A stretch of DNA of 64,000 nt from Magnetococcales bacterium (GTDB taxonomy: Bacteria > Pseudomonadota > Magnetococcia > Magnetococcales > DC0425bin3). This document shows, in pieces, positions 1-9,171 of this stretch (the stretch's first letter is position 1; every line of letters starts with the position of its first letter). The position numbers were made by a program, and so were the translations under genes. The notes below the pieces were generated by a model. That model had not been told where the DNA came from. It was given only the letters and a program-made list of their open reading frames with translations, and searched no databases. Where the stretch lies: assembly GCA_015229045.1 (NCBI GenBank), contig JADGCJ010000006.1:12293-76292 (forward strand), read 5' to 3'.

Positions 1-1461
1 CAGCGGATCCTGGATCGCATGGTGGACGAGATGATCGCCTCCGTCAAACAGCTGCTCATGCTGCCAAGCAGTTCGCTGCTCGATCTTTTCCCCCGCATGG
101 TACGCGACATTGCCCATGCCCAGAACAAGGAGGTGGACCTGCTGCTCGGTGGTGGTGAGGTGGAGGTGGATCGGCGCATCCTGGAGGAGATGAAAGATCC
201 CCTGACCCACATGTTGCGCAATGCCATCGATCATGGTCTGGAACTCCCTGCCGAGCGGCTGCGTTTGGGCAAGTCGCGGCGTGGCACCATTCGGCTGGGC
301 ATCGTGCAGGTCGAAAGTGACAAGGTGGAGGTGCGCATCGAAGACGATGGCCGGGGCATCGATGTCGTCCGTATCAGGGAGAGCGCCATCCGTGGTGGTC
401 TGATCTCCCGGGAAGATGCCAAGGTATTGAGCGAACGGCAGATGCTCGACCTGATCTTTCTCTCTGGCGTCAGTTCATCCGAGATCATCACCGATCTGTC
501 GGGTCGTGGCCTGGGCATGGCCATCGTGCGGGAGAGGGTGGAGAAACTTGGCGGCAACCTGGAGATGGAGAACCGACCGGGAGAGGGGATGACCTTGCGT
601 ATCCTCCTGCCCATCTCCTTGGCGACGTTTCGTGGAGTTTTGGTACGCTCGGCGCGGCACCTGTTCATCATACCGAGTACCCAGATGGAGAGTGTCCTGC
701 AACTCCCCCGCGATGGCATCAGAATGCTGGAAAACCGGGCCACCATCAATTGCAAGGGAACCCCGCTCTCCCTGGTCGATCTGAGCCATGTCCTGGGTAT
801 TGCCGAGGCGGCTTCGGAGACGGGTCATCAAAAAAATATTGTGGTGGTTGTCCTGGCCATGGGTGAGAAGCGGGTGGGGTTTCGGGTGGATGATCTCCTG
901 GGGGAACAGGAGGTTCTGGTCAAAAGTCTGGGCAGTCAACTCCAGCATGTGCGTCATCTGGCCGGGGCGACCATCCTCGGATCGGGGGGGGTGGTGCCCA
1001 TCCTCAATGTACGCGAACTTCTCGTCTCCGCAACCGAGATGTCGGGAAGGGTGCAGCGTGTGTCGGAATTTCTCAGCCCGCCCAGGGCGGAGGTCGTCCG
1101 AAAATCAATCCTGGTGGTGGAGGACTCCCTTACCTCCAGAATATTGTTGAAAAACATCCTTGATGCTGCCGGATACATGGTGCAAACCGCTGTCGATGGC
1201 CTGGATGGGTTGACCTTCCTGAAGACCTCGGATGTCGATCTGGTGGTGACGGATGTGGAGATGCCACGCATGAACGGTTTCGAGCTGACGGAAAAAATTC
1301 GTGCCGATGCCACCCTGTCCCATCTGCCGGTGATCCTGGTGACCACCCTCTCGTCGCGGGAAGACCGGGAGCGCGGCATTGCCTCGGGCGCCAATGCCTA
1401 TATCGTCAAGGGCAATTTTGAACAGGGAAACCTGCTCGAAATCGTGGCAAGATTGGCGTGA
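1..1461 (+). CDS. CheA-type chemotaxis histidine kinase with C-terminal receiver (5' end outside window)
   Basis: Phosphorelay kinase of a chemosensory array. The reading frame is open from base 1, so the Hpt/P1 and most of the dimerisation part lie upstream. What remains, numbered from the ATG at 19, is: a CheA-type ATPase domain (N-box around HMLRNAIDHGLE, G1 EDDGRGID, G2 GRGLGMAI, about residues 45-200); a CheW-like coupling domain (about 205-345); and a receiver domain (about 362-480) with SILVVEDSLTSR and the phospho-acceptor Asp in VVTDVEMP. The CheA-REC fusion is typical of hybrid kinases driving pili/gliding or alternative chemosensory systems. The downstream genes (cheB, hybrid kinase, response regulator) read in the same direction and probably belong to the same pathway. 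The family call is firm; the exact output (flagella or pili) cannot be told from this part. Confidence 0.93.
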   Translation, partial: QRILDRMVDEMIASVKQLLMLPSSSLLDLFPRMVRDIAHAQNKEVDLLLGGGEVEVDRRILEEMKDPLTHMLRNAIDHGLELPAERLRLGKSRRGTIRLGIVQVESDKVEVRIEDDGRGIDVVRIRESAIRGGLISREDAKVLSERQMLDLIFLSGVSSSEIITDLSGRGLGMAIVRERVEKLGGNLEMENRPGEGMTLRILLPISLATFRGVLVRSARHLFIIPSTQMESVLQLPRDGIRMLENRATINCKGTPLSLVDLSHVLGIAEAASETGHQKNIVVVVLAMGEKRVGFRVDDLLGEQEVLVKSLGSQLQHVRHLAGATILGSGGVVPILNVRELLVSATEMSGRVQRVSEFLSPPRAEVVRKSILVVEDSLTSRILLKNILDAAGYMVQTAVDGLDGLTFLKTSDVDLVVTDVEMPRMNGFELTEKIRADATLSHLPVILVTTLSSREDRERGIASGANAYIVKGNFEQGNLLEIVARLA

Positions 1462-1487
1462 TGTGTCTCTTCTTTTAAATATATTGT

Positions 1488-1610
1488 AACTGCCCAGGTA
1501 CCCCCTCAAGAAAGGCCTGGACATGAAAGCCTTTGTCAGGGCTTCGCCCCGAACCCCACCAGGACTCTGTCCTGGACCTGCCAGGGAGCCAGCCCCCTGG
1601 ACCCCGATTC
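1488..1610. repeat. Composite hairpin-rich dispersed repeat (REP-like)
   Basis: The 215-bp gap between the CheA-like gene and cheB is almost filled by a repeat. The left part (1488-1521) contains tgcccaggta and aaaggcctgg and recurs at 11509-11541 with one mismatch. The right part holds consecutive short hairpins: gggc-ttc-gccc (1539-1550), caggac-tct-gtcctg (1560-1574) and ccaggg/ccctgg (1581-1600). A diverged copy of the right part sits at 10628-10675. No coding potential is evident. It resembles REP/BIME-type intergenic repeats; whether it acts as a terminator, an mRNA stabiliser or nothing is unknown. Confidence 0.7.
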
Positions 1611-1676
1611 GTTGCCAGGTGCCGAATAGTTACAAATTTGCATGAAATACTTCGATGAAAGGTTAGGCAGGCCTGC

Positions 1677-2792
1677 ATGATTCGCGTCCTGATTGTCGAT
1701 GACTCCCTGACCAGCCGCGAATTGCTGCGCGGCATTCTGGAAAGCGACCCGGAGATCCGTGTCGTCGGGGTGGCCGCGAGCGGGGCGGAGGTGATTGCCA
1801 TGGTGGAGCGTTCTCCGCCGCACGTCGTGGTGATGGACATCAACATGCCCGGCATGAACGGCTATGAAGCCACCCAGCGCATTCTGGAGAGGCATCCGCT
1901 GCCCATCGTCATTTGCAGTGCGGCCTGGCAATCGGAAGAGGCGGTCAACTCCCTGCGCGCCATCGATGCCGGGGCGGTGACGGCCCTGCCCAAACCCCAG
2001 GGGCCGGGATCGCCGAACTATCAAAAGCTGGCCTCCCGGTTCATACGCCTGGTCAAGGCCATGGCAGAGGTGCGGGTCATTTGCCGACGTGCCGTGGTGC
2101 AGACTCCATCCCAGGTCAAGACCCTGCCTGCCAGCGATTGCCATGTCGATCTCTCTTCTGTTTCCCTTCCCTTTTCTTCTCTTTCCCTGGAGATCAGCGA
2201 ACTGTGTGCCAGGAGACGGGGCGGTGTTGACATCGTAGCCATCGGCGCGTCGACGGGTGGGCCGCCGGTGATCAAAGCCATCCTGGGTGGTTTGGACAGG
2301 AGTTTGTCGGTGCCTGTCATCATTGTCCAGCACATTGCCGATGGCTTTCTTATGGCCATGACGCAATGGCTGGAAAACGAACTTGCCCGTCCTGTGCGCA
2401 TCGCCTCCGATCGGGAAAAACTGGAGGGGGGGGTCGTCTATTTTGCGCCCGATCAATTCCATCTGGGTGTACGACAGGGGGTGGTTGTGTTGGATGGACA
2501 CACGCCCCCCAAGCATGGGTTGCGCCCCTCGGTTTCGCATCTGTTTCGTTCGTTGGCTGCCCATTATCGCGAGCGGGCGGTGGGCATTCTGTTGACGGGC
2601 ATGGGTCGCGATGGTGCCGAAGCCCTGAAACTCATGCGTGATCAGGGCGCCCTCACCATTGCCCAGGATCAGGAGAGTTCCCTGGTGTTTGGTATGCCCG
2701 GCGAAGCCATCAAGATGGGAGCTGCGCAGCTGGTCCTCTCTCCGGAGCGGATCATCGCTACCCTCAACTCCCTGTTGGCCAGAGGGGGATAA
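1677..2792 (+). CDS. cheB: Chemotaxis protein-glutamate methylesterase/deamidase CheB
   Basis: CheB removes methyl groups from, and deamidates, glutamyl/glutaminyl residues of methyl-accepting chemotaxis proteins; its activity rises when its receiver domain is phosphorylated by CheA. At 371 aa it has the usual length. The N-terminal receiver (1-120) begins MIRVLIVDDS and has the acceptor Asp54 in VVMDINMPG. After a variable linker (about 130-180) the methylesterase domain shows all three catalytic motifs: Ser in IGASTGGPP, His in IIVQHIADG and Asp in LLTGMGRDGAE. It lies between two signalling kinases, 6 bp before the hybrid kinase, so co-transcription is likely. A run of eight G at 2426-2433 lies inside the gene. 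Confidence 0.97.
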   Translation: MIRVLIVDDSLTSRELLRGILESDPEIRVVGVAASGAEVIAMVERSPPHVVVMDINMPGMNGYEATQRILERHPLPIVICSAAWQSEEAVNSLRAIDAGAVTALPKPQGPGSPNYQKLASRFIRLVKAMAEVRVICRRAVVQTPSQVKTLPASDCHVDLSSVSLPFSSLSLEISELCARRRGGVDIVAIGASTGGPPVIKAILGGLDRSLSVPVIIVQHIADGFLMAMTQWLENELARPVRIASDREKLEGGVVYFAPDQFHLGVRQGVVVLDGHTPPKHGLRPSVSHLFRSLAAHYRERAVGILLTGMGRDGAEALKLMRDQGALTIAQDQESSLVFGMPGEAIKMGAAQLVLSPERIIATLNSLLARGG

Positions 2793-2798
2793 CCCATC

Positions 2799-5126
2799 AT
2801 GTCAGGATATATTCTCATCGTCGAAGACAGTCTGACACAGGCCTTGCGCCTCGAATACCTTCTGGCGACCGAGCATCCCCTCATTCGTCGTGCCGGGAAT
2901 GGCAAACAGGCTCTGGACATACTGGCAGAACAGCCTGCCGAGTTGGTTCTCAGCGACATCACCATGCCGATCATGGACGGATTTCACCTGTGCGAGGCGA
3001 TCAAAAGCAACCCCGAGCTGCGCCACATCCCCGTCCTGCTCTTGACCAATCTCTCCGATCCGAATGACATCATGCGCGGATTGGATGCCTGGGCCGATGG
3101 CTACGTGACCAAACCCTACGATGACCAGTTCCTTCTCGATCGTGTACGTTACTTTCTCCATATACCGGCGACGAACCGGATCAACGATTTTCGCAAAGAA
3201 GCACCTTTGACGATCGAATTTTCCGGACAACAGCATGTCATTACGGCGGACCGTCGCCGCATTCTCAATCTGTTCTTGTCCACCTATGAAAATTCGCTCA
3301 TCCAGAACCGCATGTTGGAAAAACAGCAAAGAGAACTCAAAGAGCTTAACGAGAAGCTCCTCCACACGGTCGACATCGCCAAGGAGATGGCCGAGAAGGC
3401 CGAAACTGCCAGTCAGGCAAAGAGTGAATTCCTGGCCAACATGTCGCACGAAATTCGTACTCCCATGAATGGGGTCGTCGGCATGTTGCAACTCCTTGGC
3501 AACACCCCCCTCACGCCGGAACAACGCCAATATCTGGAGACGGCCAATCGTTCCGCCGACCTGCAAATGACCGTCATCAATGACATCCTCGACTACTCGA
3601 AGATCGAGGCCGGACAACTGATCCTCGAAGATATTGAGTTTTCTCTTGGGCAGACCGTCGACGATATCGGCAAGATCCAGGGCGATGCGGCGCGCAGCAA
3701 GGGTCTGGAGTGGGTGACATCGATCGATCCGCTCCTGCCGGACAGGGTGTTTGGCGACCCCACACGACTGCGCCAGATCCTTCTCAACCTGAGCGGCAAT
3801 GCCATCAAGTTTACCGAAAAAGGGCATGTGGCCATCCGGGTGGTGTACAAACAAGGCCGCAAAACACCCGACGGTCCAGCAGAAGCGGAGAGGGGGGATC
3901 GCGTCCTGTTTCAGGTCAGCGATACCGGCGTCGGCATTCCTCTGGAAAGACAGAAGCACCTGTTCAACTCCTTCATTCAGGTGGACAGCTCCATCACGCG
4001 CAAACACGGTGGTACGGGCCTGGGGCTGGTCATCTGCAAAAAACTGGTTGCAGCCATGGGCGGGGAGATCGAACTGCACAGTACCCATGGGAAGGGCAGC
4101 CTGTTTCAATTTTATCTCCCGTTGCGTCCGGGTCTTGCGGCACTCCCGTGCCCATTGGCGTCTCCGGCGGCACCCTCCGTCGTTCATGCCATCGGCAGCC
4201 AGGCTCCCGAGAGTCGCTGCGCGACTTTGACGGCGGACTCCACAGATGGGGGAAGCCTCCCTCCACCCTCCGATCCTGAGAGTCGCTGCGCGACTTTGAC
4301 GGCAGCGCAGGGGCGGATTCTTCTTGTCGAGGACAACATTGTCAATCAGCAGGTGGCGGTGGGACTGCTTGGCAAACTCGGTTTTCAGGTCGAGACGGCC
4401 CTGCATGGCGTCGAGGCCCTGGAAAAACATGCCCGGACCGACTATGACCTGATCTTCATGGATATGCAGATGCCCGAGATGGACGGACTGGAGGCCACCC
4501 AACACATCCGGCAGAGGGAAGCGCAAACAGGCAAAACTCCGGTGCCCATTATTGCCATGACCGCCAATGCCATGGTCGAGGATCGCGGACGCTGCATCCA
4601 GGCCGGCATGAATGACCATCTGGCCAAACCCATCCGGATGACAACCCTGGAAGCGATCCTGCGCCAGTGGCTGCCAGGCCATGGCGATCCGATCGACAGA
4701 AGTTCTCCCCGCAAGGAGACAACAGCGGCAATTGCCGGAGAAACAGATGCCGGCGAAGCGTTGAGCCAGGAGTTTTTGCGACTGCTCTACTCGTCTCTGG
4801 AGATGTTTCCCGGACGTGCCAGAGAGGTGATGAAAATTTTTCTGCAAAGCCTGACCGAAAGAGTTGCCTCTTTGCAAAATGGCCTTGAGACCGCCAATCC
4901 GGAAGTCGTCTACCAGGCCGCTCACTCCCTGAAGTCCCAATGTGCCCAGTTGGGTGCCCTACCTCTCGCCGATCTGGTTGGACAATTGGAACGTTTTGGC
5001 AGGGAGAGGAGTCTTGCCAAGGCTGCCCCTGTTTTTCAACAGGTACAGATGGAGTCCGATCGGGTCGCCAGGGCGGTCGAAGCGGAGTTGCGTCGCATCG
5101 CCGACCACGTAAAAAAGGCCCCTTGA
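2799..5126 (+). CDS. Cytosolic hybrid histidine kinase (REC-HisKA-HATPase-REC-HPt)
   Basis: A 775-residue multi-step phosphorelay protein. Order: receiver 1 (about 1-120, Asp53 in VLSDITMP); a coiled-coil linker (165-205); HisKA dimerisation domain with phosphorylated His217 in [15 protein letters not shown]; an ATPase domain (about 260-440, with DTGVGIP and HGGTGLGL); a linker; receiver 2 (about 505-625, Asp in [12 protein letters not shown]); and a C-terminal HPt domain with His709 in [13 protein letters not shown]. There is no membrane segment and no PAS/GAF sensor, so input probably arrives by phosphotransfer to the first receiver, for example from the upstream CheA. The linker at residues 470-502 is encoded by a repeat element (separate entry). 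The domain call is very secure; the partner response regulator is not known but the next gene is a candidate. Confidence 0.95.
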   Translation: MSGYILIVEDSLTQALRLEYLLATEHPLIRRAGNGKQALDILAEQPAELVLSDITMPIMDGFHLCEAIKSNPELRHIPVLLLTNLSDPNDIMRGLDAWADGYVTKPYDDQFLLDRVRYFLHIPATNRINDFRKEAPLTIEFSGQQHVITADRRRILNLFLSTYENSLIQNRMLEKQQRELKELNEKLLHTVDIAKEMAEKAETASQAKSEFLANMSHEIRTPMNGVVGMLQLLGNTPLTPEQRQYLETANRSADLQMTVINDILDYSKIEAGQLILEDIEFSLGQTVDDIGKIQGDAARSKGLEWVTSIDPLLPDRVFGDPTRLRQILLNLSGNAIKFTEKGHVAIRVVYKQGRKTPDGPAEAERGDRVLFQVSDTGVGIPLERQKHLFNSFIQVDSSITRKHGGTGLGLVICKKLVAAMGGEIELHSTHGKGSLFQFYLPLRPGLAALPCPLASPAAPSVVHAIGSQAPESRCATLTADSTDGGSLPPPSDPESRCATLTAAQGRILLVEDNIVNQQVAVGLLGKLGFQVETALHGVEALEKHARTDYDLIFMDMQMPEMDGLEATQHIRQREAQTGKTPVPIIAMTANAMVEDRGRCIQAGMNDHLAKPIRMTTLEAILRQWLPGHGDPIDRSSPRKETTAAIAGETDAGEALSQEFLRLLYSSLEMFPGRAREVMKIFLQSLTERVASLQNGLETANPEVVYQAAHSLKSQCAQLGALPLADLVGQLERFGRERSLAKAAPVFQQVQMESDRVARAVEAELRRIADHVKKAP
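4209..4303. repeat. Dispersed repeat embedded in the coding linker of the hybrid kinase
   Basis: A 26-nt unit starting gagagtcgctgcgcgact occurs twice as a perfect direct repeat (4209-4234 and 4278-4303), 69 nt apart, so both copies read in the same frame and encode [10 protein letters not shown] at residues 470-479 and 493-502. Between them lies gatgggggaagcctccct... (4245-4275). Related sequence occurs outside genes at 10783-10833 (inverted) and 52735-52798, so this is an intergenic-type repeat that has become part of a protein. It falls between the ATPase and second receiver domains, where an insertion would be tolerated. Confidence 0.75.
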
Positions 5127-5182
5127 CATTTTTGCCCGGATGGACCAACCCTGTCGTCAAAAGAGGAGATCGAGAGGGATCC

Positions 5183-5560
5183 ATGAAAAACAAGACAGTT
5201 CTGGTTGTGGACGATAGCAGCCTCGCCCGCATGATGATGAGAAATATAGTCAACCAGTCATTTCAAGACTGGGACATTGTCGAAGCCAAGGATGGTCAGG
5301 AGGGACTCGACAAGGCCGGTGCAAAGCCGATCGATCTGGCCCTGCTTGATTTCAACATGCCCGGGATGAACGGCATCGACCTGGCTGTCAAATTGAGGGA
5401 GATGAACAAGGAGACCCGCATCTATCTGGTCACCGCCAACGTTCAGGAAAAGATGCGTCAACGTGCCGACACCATAGGGGTCGGCTTCATCATGAAGCCG
5501 ATCAGCAAGGACAAACTGACCCAGGCGATGGCGGGTATCGGGACAGACGGGGCCGGTTGA
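5183..5560 (+). CDS. Single-domain response regulator (CheY-like)
   Basis: A 125-aa stand-alone receiver, the usual length for CheY-type proteins, which carry the phosphoryl signal to a motor or another enzyme by protein-protein contact. Conserved positions visible: the acidic pair in VLVVDDSS, phospho-acceptor Asp56 in LALLDFNMPGMNG, a Thr/Val switch region in YLVTAN, and the conserved Lys in GFIMKPISKD. The ATG at 5183 is preceded by a purine-rich ribosome binding site (gagaggga), and the receiver fold begins directly there, so the open frame further upstream is not used. It follows the hybrid kinase by 56 bp and ends only 4 bp from the convergent DUF350 gene. Confidence 0.93.
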   Translation: MKNKTVLVVDDSSLARMMMRNIVNQSFQDWDIVEAKDGQEGLDKAGAKPIDLALLDFNMPGMNGIDLAVKLREMNKETRIYLVTANVQEKMRQRADTIGVGFIMKPISKDKLTQAMAGIGTDGAG

Positions 5561-5564
5561 TCCG

Positions 5565-6497
5565 TCAGGTCAGCAACGTCGCCAGCAGGATGCCGACGCC
5601 CATATAGATGGCCGCCTCGATGGCAGCCACACCGAGGTTGCCCCGATTGTCGACCTCCTCGACCACGTCGATGCCCGCCAGGATGGCCAGACGCGCCAGA
5701 CGTGCCAGAATGGGCAGAATCATCAGCAGCATGATGGCCGCACCACCCCAAATCAGGATGCGCACCCACAGCAGATCGGCATCGAAGGGGACGAAGCCCG
5801 ATGCCGCCGTCACCGCCAGGGCGATGCCCAGACGGTGGCCGATAAAACAGAGCGCCGTGGCGGTGTTGCCCTCCTTCAGGGCCGTTTCCAGGCCGATGCC
5901 CAGGTGTTGTCGGGCGTAGAACAACACACGCAAGACCGTCGCCAGCGTCAGGACGATCTGAGAGACCAGATAGCCAGCCAACACCGCGAGGAAACCCGCC
6001 CTGGAGTTGCTGTCCACCCAGACCATGACCGCCCGCACGATGATGGCCGTGGCCAGGGAGTTGCCGGCATCGGCCAGGGCGGCAGCCAGGTTGCCCCGCA
6101 TGATTTCCGAGCCGATGGCGATTCCCGGCAAGGTGAAGCGATCGAAAATGAAGCGGGCCGACGCCAACAAAAAGATGCCCATGATGCCATAGGCCCCGAC
6201 CAGGAACATTTCATTGACCAGGGAGTAACCCGAATCACCGGCGATGGCTCCCGACATCATGAGGGCCACCGCACCCACTGCCGCCGCCAAAGAGATGCCA
6301 AAGGCCGGGTTGTCGCGACTGGCCAACTTTTCCCGACTGCTGACATGGCCAATATAACCGGCGGCAAAACGCAAACCAGCCATCAGGATCACCGCCACGA
6401 CCAGATCCATGACCAGGGCGATCCAGAGATCCGGATTCCAATTGATCAGATCCCACAAGGTCCAATCGTCTGCCAGCCCATCCATCTCTCTATCCAT
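5565..6497 (-). CDS. DUF350-family integral membrane protein (tandem domain)
   Basis: A 310-aa, strongly hydrophobic protein with about eight predicted membrane spans. The sequence looks like two DUF350 (YjfL-type) units in tandem: an N-terminal part with EMFLVGAYGIMGIFLLASARFIFD and a central part with GNLAAALADAGNSLATAIIV; the segment GNLGVAAIEAAIYMGVGILL closes the protein. The molecular role of DUF350 proteins is not established. I chose the ATG at 6497 because AAGGA lies 8 nt upstream; a TTG at 6554 in the same frame would add 19 unconvincing residues. It is the last gene, 70 bp downstream of the NrfD-like gene, on the same strand, so it may serve the redox module. Confidence 0.8.
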   Translation of the reverse strand: MDREMDGLADDWTLWDLINWNPDLWIALVMDLVVAVILMAGLRFAAGYIGHVSSREKLASRDNPAFGISLAAAVGAVALMMSGAIAGDSGYSLVNEMFLVGAYGIMGIFLLASARFIFDRFTLPGIAIGSEIMRGNLAAALADAGNSLATAIIVRAVMVWVDSNSRAGFLAVLAGYLVSQIVLTLATVLRVLFYARQHLGIGLETALKEGNTATALCFIGHRLGIALAVTAASGFVPFDADLLWVRILIWGGAAIMLLMILPILARLARLAILAGIDVVEEVDNRGNLGVAAIEAAIYMGVGILLATLLT

Positions 6498-6567
6498 ATC
6501 CTTGATCCTTGATGCTGGTTGATCGGATGGCGTGATGCCAATCGAATGGCGCAATGCCAGGATAACC

Positions 6568-7719
6568 CTACCGTGCCATTCTTGCCACCGCTCTGACCAG
6601 AAATGTCAATAAAACAGCTCCCATGGCCCAAATACCGACCGATACCCGAATCTCCGTCCAGGTGGGAACGTAGGCTGCCACCTCACCGAGCGGTGTCGGG
6701 ACAAACCCTGGAATGATCAGACCCAACCCCTTTTCCATCCAGACTCCGACAAAAGTCAAAAGCGCAGCCAAAAGCAGGATGGGTCGACGCCGTTGCCAAT
6801 CTGGCACCAGGAGCAGCAGGGTCGCCAGGGAGAGTCCCCCCCAGGCTGTGTGAATCCAATGGGTGAAAAAGTTATTCCGGGAGAAAAAAAGCCACTGCGC
6901 CGAAGCGGAAGCTCCGGTAGGACGATAAAACAGGACAAACAGCTCCGCTCCCATGAAAAACAGGTTCAACAACAAAGAGAAGAGCATGACCCGAGCCAAA
7001 TGCCCGATGATCCTGGTCGGTGTATTCAACTGTCTGAAGATATTCAGGAAAGTAAGAAGAAAAATCAAAAGGGCCGTTCCGGAGGCAAAGGCCGAAACCA
7101 GAAAACGGGGCGCCAGAATGGCCGTGTGCCACAGGGGGCGGGCCGGATTGGCAGCGAGCAGAAAGGCCGTCACCGTGTGAATGGACAAACCCAGCAGCAG
7201 AACCATGCCCAGTATTGGCCAGGCCAGGCGCTTCGGCGACCTTGCCGGGTAACCCTGCCGGTTTCTTGCAAACATGCGATAAGCCAGACCCAGGCTGGAC
7301 AACAGATACAAGGTCAGAACGACGACATCCCAGGCCATGATGGAGCGGGGAAAGTTGAGCTGTCCGACCAATGGCAAGGCGTGCCAGATGCGCCATGGTT
7401 GTCCCAGATCGGCCACCACGAACAGTAAAGACATGGTGACAGCCGTCACAGCCATCGTCTCGCCCAGAAGGACCACTGTGTGCGTGTCGTCCTGGTGAGG
7501 AACATGCGCCATGAGCAGCAGAATCACGGCAGAGGCCGCCAGCCCCACCAGAAAGGCGAAGTTGCCGATATAAAGCCCCCAGGAGATGGCATCGGACATG
7601 CCGGTCACGGCCAGACCATGGCGCACCTGATGGCCGTAACCCCACCCTCCCCACAACGCCGCCAGTAGCAGCGCAACCAGCCAGAGACGCAGACCCACTC
7701 CCGCTCGAGGCTTCATCAT
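6568..7719 (-). CDS. NrfD/PsrC-family quinone-interacting membrane subunit
   Basis: A 383-aa polytopic protein with about ten membrane spans, of the NrfD/PsrC/DsrP type, which exchanges electrons between the quinone pool and a periplasmic iron-sulphur protein. The N-terminal half carries GLYIGNFAFLVGLAASAVILLL, the usual first-half signature of these proteins. Its start overlaps the stop of the ferredoxin gene by 4 nt (ATGA at 7716-7719), which fits a translationally coupled membrane complex. No catalytic subunit of the molybdopterin type lies nearby; the partners are multihaem cytochromes. Direction of electron flow (quinol oxidation or quinone reduction) cannot be deduced. Confidence 0.9.
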   Translation of the reverse strand: MMKPRAGVGLRLWLVALLLAALWGGWGYGHQVRHGLAVTGMSDAISWGLYIGNFAFLVGLAASAVILLLMAHVPHQDDTHTVVLLGETMAVTAVTMSLLFVVADLGQPWRIWHALPLVGQLNFPRSIMAWDVVVLTLYLLSSLGLAYRMFARNRQGYPARSPKRLAWPILGMVLLLGLSIHTVTAFLLAANPARPLWHTAILAPRFLVSAFASGTALLIFLLTFLNIFRQLNTPTRIIGHLARVMLFSLLLNLFFMGAELFVLFYRPTGASASAQWLFFSRNNFFTHWIHTAWGGLSLATLLLLVPDWQRRRPILLLAALLTFVGVWMEKGLGLIIPGFVPTPLGEVAAYVPTWTEIRVSVGIWAMGAVLLTFLVRAVARMAR

Positions 7720-8657
7720 GGCTTGTCCGTGACGTACCAGAAGCGAGGTTCGGTGTGCAGATCCTCCTTCAGACGGAAAACCCGCTGATGGGTCAGGACG
7801 TGGCGGATTTCACTGTCAGGATCCAGCAGGTTGCCAAAGAGACGGGCGCCGGTCGGACAGGCCTCCTGGCAGGCGGGCAGTAATCCCTGGCGGGTGCGTT
7901 GCAGGCAGAAGGTGCACTTTTCCATCACCCCGGCAGAGCGGGGGCGATTGCCCAGATAGTGGGTCTGGGTGGTGATCTCTTCCTTGGCCAGGAGGGGATC
8001 CCTCCAGTTGAAGTGTCGCGCCCAGTAGGGACAGGAGACTGCACAATAACGACAGCCGATACACCAGTCATAATCGATGACCACCATGCCATCGGGCTCT
8101 TTCCAGGTGGCTCCCACCGGGCAGGCCTGCACACAGGGCGGGTCATCGCACTGCTGACACTGGATGGGCAGGTACCATTTTCCGGGAGCGGGAACTTTGT
8201 CCGGCTGATAATAGGGATCCGCCGCAGAAAAATCCTGTTGGCCCGCAGCCATTTCCAGCACACGAATGTTTTGCAGGGTCTCACCGCGACCGCAGTTGTT
8301 CTCCCGGACGCAAGCCGTGACACAGCGACGTGTTCCCATACACTTGGAGAGGTTGAGGGCGAAGCCAAAGGCGACGTCGGGCAGGGGAGGGGTGTTGTGG
8401 CAGGTGAGGGTGGCGCCATGAACACGCCTGGCCCGGCGTTCGATGCGGGCCAACGCCGCAGCCACTTCGTCCGGTTCCATGCGCAGGTAATGTTTCTGGA
8501 GCAGGCTCTCCAGGGTGTCCCGCAGAGGGCTTGTGGCAGGCGCCGCCATGGCCACTGCGCCCCCGCCGCCTGCCAGAAGCAGACCGGCAGCACCGCCTTG
8601 CAACAAACGGCGCCGCCGGGGATCGAGCGGATCCCCTTCTTTGGGAGGGGCACTCAT
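7716..8657 (-). CDS. Tat-exported 4Fe-4S ferredoxin subunit (NrfC/DsrO type)
   Basis: A 313-aa iron-sulphur protein expected to wire the NrfD-like membrane subunit to the periplasmic cytochromes. The N-terminus has a twin-arginine signal (RRRRLLQGGAAGLLLAGGG, residues about 14-32). Four cysteine clusters follow: CMGTRRCVTAC, CQQCDDPPCVQACP, CIGCRYCAVSCP and CTFCLQRTRQG with CQEACP, enough for four [4Fe-4S] clusters as in NrfC, PsrB and DsrO. It overlaps the tetrahaem cytochrome gene by 4 nt at its start and the NrfD-like gene by 4 nt at its end. Assignment to the family is firm, to a specific enzyme is not. Confidence 0.92.
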   Translation of the reverse strand: MSAPPKEGDPLDPRRRRLLQGGAAGLLLAGGGGAVAMAAPATSPLRDTLESLLQKHYLRMEPDEVAAALARIERRARRVHGATLTCHNTPPLPDVAFGFALNLSKCMGTRRCVTACVRENNCGRGETLQNIRVLEMAAGQQDFSAADPYYQPDKVPAPGKWYLPIQCQQCDDPPCVQACPVGATWKEPDGMVVIDYDWCIGCRYCAVSCPYWARHFNWRDPLLAKEEITTQTHYLGNRPRSAGVMEKCTFCLQRTRQGLLPACQEACPTGARLFGNLLDPDSEIRHVLTHQRVFRLKEDLHTEPRFWYVTDKP

Positions 8658-9148
8658 GGCACTCCTCGTCGTGCGCGCGGGGGGGGCGGGTCGGGAACCC
8701 AGGGTGGTATGGCCGGCTGATGGGCATCATGACACTCCCGGCAGCGCAGGATGGTGCGTGCTCCCCTCCAGCTGCCGACACGCTTGCCATGGATGCCTGC
8801 CTGCCATTTATCGACATTGCGACCATGACACAGGGCGCAACTGCGATCGGCCTCTGTCCAGTCGACCAGGGTGTCGCCACCGGCGCGCAATTTTTCACGC
8901 GCATCGGCGGCGTGGCAATCCAGGCACCACACCCTTCCTTTTCCGTGAGAGAGGGTCATCAGATTGTGGGGTGCTGTCAAGGGACGTGGTCGTGGCAGCG
9001 TATCCAGCCAGGCGTGGCAGGAGGGGCAGTCTGGCCTGGCAACCGAACCCAGACGCGAAAAGGAGGACGCCCCTTCCTCTCCCGAAGCGATGCGCAACCA
9101 GGCCAGGGTTGTTGCCATCACCATCCCGATCCACAAAAAGCGCCCCAC
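8654..9148 (-). CDS. Small periplasmic tetrahaem c-type cytochrome
   Basis: A 164-aa protein with an N-terminal signal segment (residues 1-22) and four CxxCH haem sites: CPSCH, CLDCH, CALCH and CRECH. The first codon is GTG with a good GGGGGAG ribosome binding site six bases upstream. It sits 23 bp after the pentahaem gene and overlaps the ferredoxin gene by 4 nt, the same relative position that NrfB has in nrfABCD operons, so it probably passes electrons between the large cytochrome and the ferredoxin. The C-terminal tail is proline/arginine rich and contains an eight-C tract on the coding strand. It does not match NrfB closely enough to use that name. Confidence 0.88.
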   Translation of the reverse strand: MGRFLWIGMVMATTLAWLRIASGEEGASSFSRLGSVARPDCPSCHAWLDTLPRPRPLTAPHNLMTLSHGKGRVWCLDCHAADAREKLRAGGDTLVDWTEADRSCALCHGRNVDKWQAGIHGKRVGSWRGARTILRCRECHDAHQPAIPPWVPDPPPPRARRGVP

Positions 9149-9171
9149 CCTGCACTCCCCCGTGAACGTTT

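Noticed and set aside
2802..4940. 712-codon open frame antisense to the hybrid kinase
   Set aside because: Mirrors the codon periodicity of the real gene; translation is rich in His, Gln and Gly without any domain. Similar long antisense frames over sulP, hppA, dnaX, mshE and the MshM-like gene were dropped for the same reason.
4940..5182. Longer version of the response regulator
   Set aside because: This upstream part overlaps the kinase's HPt domain in another frame and has no protein-like pattern; the ribosome binding site and receiver domain begin at 5183.
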